64,000 nucleotides of DNA from 13-2-20CM-66-19 sp963760225 (GTDB lineage Bacteria > Pseudomonadota > Gammaproteobacteria > Steroidobacterales > Steroidobacteraceae), in contig CAVXCD010000001.1 of NCBI GenBank assembly GCA_963760225.1, forward strand, positions 806,001-870,000, in the 5' to 3' direction. A model generated the notes under the pieces. That model did no database searches. It was not told the origin of the DNA and was given only the letters and a program-made list of their open reading frames with translations. Shown here piece after piece: positions 61,735 through 64,000 of the stretch. The translations under genes were made by a program, and so were the position numbers. How positions within the stretch are numbered: the first letter of the stretch is position 1; the number at the start of each line of letters is the position of its first letter.

Positions 61735-64000
61735 ATGTTCCATTCCCGATCACGGGGCGCGAGGCTCAGCCTGGTCGCGCTCGCTGCATTCACCACTGCG
61801 ACTGTGCTGGCGACGCCGGCGGCTCGTGCTGCGGATGCGCCGACGGCCGCCGCAGGTGACAGCACGAGCGCGGACGGCAACACCGCTGCGGCCCTCGACA
61901 CGGCAGCAGCCACCGCCGGCACGGCCACCGCGGCCGCCGGCAGCGCGGCGAGCGGCGCCAGCTCCGACAGCAACCTGGCCACCGTCGTGGTCACGGCGCG
62001 GCGCCTCAACGAGGCGCGCGCCGAGATCCAGACGCAGACGGGTGCCTCGACCTACACGATCGACAGCAGCGCCATTGCCGCGACGCCCGGCGGCAACAAC
62101 GTGCAGCTGAACCAGGTACTGCTGCAGGCGCCCGACGTCGTGCAGGACTCGTTCGGGCAGCTGCACGTGCGTGCCGACCATAACGACCTGCAGTACCGCC
62201 TGAACGGCATCATCCTGCCCGAGGGCATCAGCGTCTTCAGCCAGACCCTGAGTCCGCGGCTCATCTCCTCGCTCAGCCTGCTCACCGGCGCGCTGCCCGC
62301 GGAGTACGGTCTGCGCACCGCCGGCGTCATCGATCTCACCACCAACAGCGGCCTGCTGCAGCCGGGCGGCTACGCCTCGGTGTACGGCGGCAGCTTCGGC
62401 ACCTTCCAGCCGTCGGCGGAGTACGGCGGCAGCTCCGGCAATTTCAGTTACTACCTGACCGGCGACTACAAGCAGGACAACCTCGGCATCGAGTCGCCCG
62501 ACGGCAGCACCGATCCGCTCCACGACCACACCACCCAGGTGCACGCGTTCGCCTACTTCGAGAACATCATCGACCCGAGCGACCGCATGTCGCTGATCCT
62601 CGGCAGCTCGGACGATTCGTTCCAGATACCCAACCAGCGTGGGCTGCAGCCGACGCTGGGCCTTGCGGTCGATGTGCCGCCCGGGCTTAGTCCGACGTAT
62701 CTCAGCAATTGTCTGGGAACCCAAGGTCCGACCACTTCGCTGTTTCTCAGCAACTGTCTGAACGAGACCCAGCACGAGGCGGCACAGTACGCGATCGTCA
62801 GCTGGCAGCACTCGGAAGGGCCGTTCAACTGGCAGAGCTCGCTGTCGGCGCGCTACACCACGCTGCACTTCGCGCCGGACTGGATGGGCGATCTGCTCTA
62901 CAACGGCATCGCCCAGAACGCCTTCAAGGACGACACCGCGCTCGGCTGGCAGACCGACAGCTCCTACAAGCTCAACGCGGCGCACACGGTGCGTGCCGGG
63001 TTGTATTTTCAGCACGACAGCTCGACAAGCGACACTACCTCGCAGGTGTTGCCCATCAACGCCCTCGGCATACAGACCGGCAGCATTGCGCTGACCGTCC
63101 CCGACAACGGCAGGCAGTCGCAGGAGATCGAGAGCGCCTACCTGCAGGATGAGTGGCAGGTGCTGGCGCCGCTCACCATCAACTACGGGCTGCGCTTCGA
63201 TCACTACAGCGCCTATTCCAGCGGCAGCCAGCTGAGCCCGCGTCTGAACTTCGTCTGGAAGCTCGACAGCGGCACGACGGTGCACGGCGGCTACTCGCGT
63301 TACTTCACACCACCGCCGTTCGAGCTGATCGGCACGGAGACCTTCACGAAATTCGCCGGCACCACTGCGCTGCCGCCCGGCTCGGTCACCCAGGACTCCC
63401 CGCCGATCGCCGAGCGTGCCAACTACTACGACTTCGGTGTGCAGCAGAAGCTCCTGAACGATACGCTCACGCTCGGCGCGGACAGTTTCTACGAGCAGGC
63501 GCAGCACCTCATCGACGAGGGACAGTTCGGCGCGCCGATCATCCTCACGCCCTTCAACTACCGCTACGGCCTGATCGGCGGCGTGGAGTTCACCGCCAAC
63601 TACTCGGTGCACGACTTCTCCTTATACGGCAACACCTCGTTCCAGGCCGCGCATGGCAAGGACGTCGAGTCCTCGCAGTTCAACTTCAACCAGCCGCAGC
63701 TCGACTACATCATGGACAACTACATCCACCTCGACCACGAGGGACGCGTGGCGGCCTCCGGTGGTGTGTCCTACCTGTGGATGGGGACGCGCTTCAGCGC
63801 GGATATGCTGTTCGGCACCGGGCTGCGCGATGACCTGGTGCTGCCGAGCGGCTTCGTCATCCCGAACGGCGACCACACCCCGAGCTATGCCCAGTACAAT
63901 CTCGGGCTTAGCCACGAGTTCCACCTCGCCAGCACCGGCCCGCTGACGGCGCGCTTCGACATCATCAATGTGGGCGACAAGGTCTACCAGATCCGCAGCG
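61735..64000 (+). CDS. TonB-dependent outer-membrane receptor (3' end missing)
   Basis: The first 755 residues of a TonB-dependent receptor that continues beyond the window. A signal peptide (RLSLVALAAFTTATVLATPA) is followed by an Ala/Thr-rich linker, the plug (ATVVVTARRLNEARAEI to RTAGVIDLTTNSG) and the barrel with many aromatic-ended strands, for example YYDFGVQQKLLNDTLTLGAD. Substrate is not shown. A short segment with repeated LSNCL (around 62700-62763) may form a disulfide loop. ATG at 61735. Confidence 0.88.
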   Translation, partial: MFHSRSRGARLSLVALAAFTTATVLATPAARAADAPTAAAGDSTSADGNTAAALDTAAATAGTATAAAGSAASGASSDSNLATVVVTARRLNEARAEIQTQTGASTYTIDSSAIAATPGGNNVQLNQVLLQAPDVVQDSFGQLHVRADHNDLQYRLNGIILPEGISVFSQTLSPRLISSLSLLTGALPAEYGLRTAGVIDLTTNSGLLQPGGYASVYGGSFGTFQPSAEYGGSSGNFSYYLTGDYKQDNLGIESPDGSTDPLHDHTTQVHAFAYFENIIDPSDRMSLILGSSDDSFQIPNQRGLQPTLGLAVDVPPGLSPTYLSNCLGTQGPTTSLFLSNCLNETQHEAAQYAIVSWQHSEGPFNWQSSLSARYTTLHFAPDWMGDLLYNGIAQNAFKDDTALGWQTDSSYKLNAAHTVRAGLYFQHDSSTSDTTSQVLPINALGIQTGSIALTVPDNGRQSQEIESAYLQDEWQVLAPLTINYGLRFDHYSAYSSGSQLSPRLNFVWKLDSGTTVHGGYSRYFTPPPFELIGTETFTKFAGTTALPPGSVTQDSPPIAERANYYDFGVQQKLLNDTLTLGADSFYEQAQHLIDEGQFGAPIILTPFNYRYGLIGGVEFTANYSVHDFSLYGNTSFQAAHGKDVESSQFNFNQPQLDYIMDNYIHLDHEGRVAASGGVSYLWMGTRFSADMLFGTGLRDDLVLPSGFVIPNGDHTPSYAQYNLGLSHEFHLASTGPLTARFDIINVGDKVYQIRS

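Overview
The window is a 64 kb stretch of a GC-rich proteobacterial chromosome. Gene order and protein sequences point to a gammaproteobacterium outside the enterics. The evidence is the nusG-rplKAJL-rpoBC cluster followed by the str, S10, spc and alpha ribosomal operons, the miaB-phoH-ybeY-corC-lnt block, leuS-lptE, the short FeoB type, and RpoB/RpoC of gammaproteobacterial type. A lineage near Xanthomonadales, Nevskiales or Steroidobacterales is plausible but not proven. No mobile element, CRISPR array, rRNA or tRNA gene was found.

Layout. (1) 1-11427: end of nusG, then rplK, rplA, rplJ, rplL, rpoB, rpoC, with an L10-type leader before rplJ and a strong hairpin between rplL and rpoB. (2) 11488-19062: an eight-gene accessory block placed between rpoC and rpsL. 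It holds a small membrane protein, an exported HtrA-like protease, a MarR-GNAT fusion regulator with a clear operator-like dyad, two exported methyltransferase-like paralogues, a DUF1810 protein, a GNAT enzyme and a membrane diguanylate cyclase. (3) 19194-37991: an almost unbroken ribosomal superoperon from rpsL to rplQ, including fusA, tuf, secY and rpoA. It has a near-consensus promoter and attenuator-like hairpin before rpsL and a second promoter plus long leader between rpsJ and rplC. (4) 38057-43377: mscL, a PepQ-like dipeptidase, a small Ala/Pro-rich lipoprotein, a GNAT enzyme, and feoA-feoB plus a small membrane protein under a Fur box. (5) 43497-49853: uvrA, a PadR regulator, ssb and an S9 peptidase. 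(6) 50086-60661: miaB, phoH, ybeY, corC, lnt, an HtrA-type protease with a lipoprotein signal, leuS, lptE and an HExxH protein where holA often sits. (7) 60623-64000: a small membrane protein, a small exported HELGH protein and the start of a TonB-dependent receptor that runs off the window.

The most notable observations are these. An apparent 1-nt insertion in rplW makes L23 run out of frame into L2, so the two read as one 384-residue ORF. At least six ribosomal proteins (L3, S3, S17, L5, S11, L17) carry low-complexity Ala/Pro/Lys/Gly-rich tails. The tuf gene has mosaic codon use. One exported methyltransferase-like protein has lost the usual glycine-rich SAM motif. Most of the window is conserved housekeeping DNA, and no convincing new defence or mobile system was seen.
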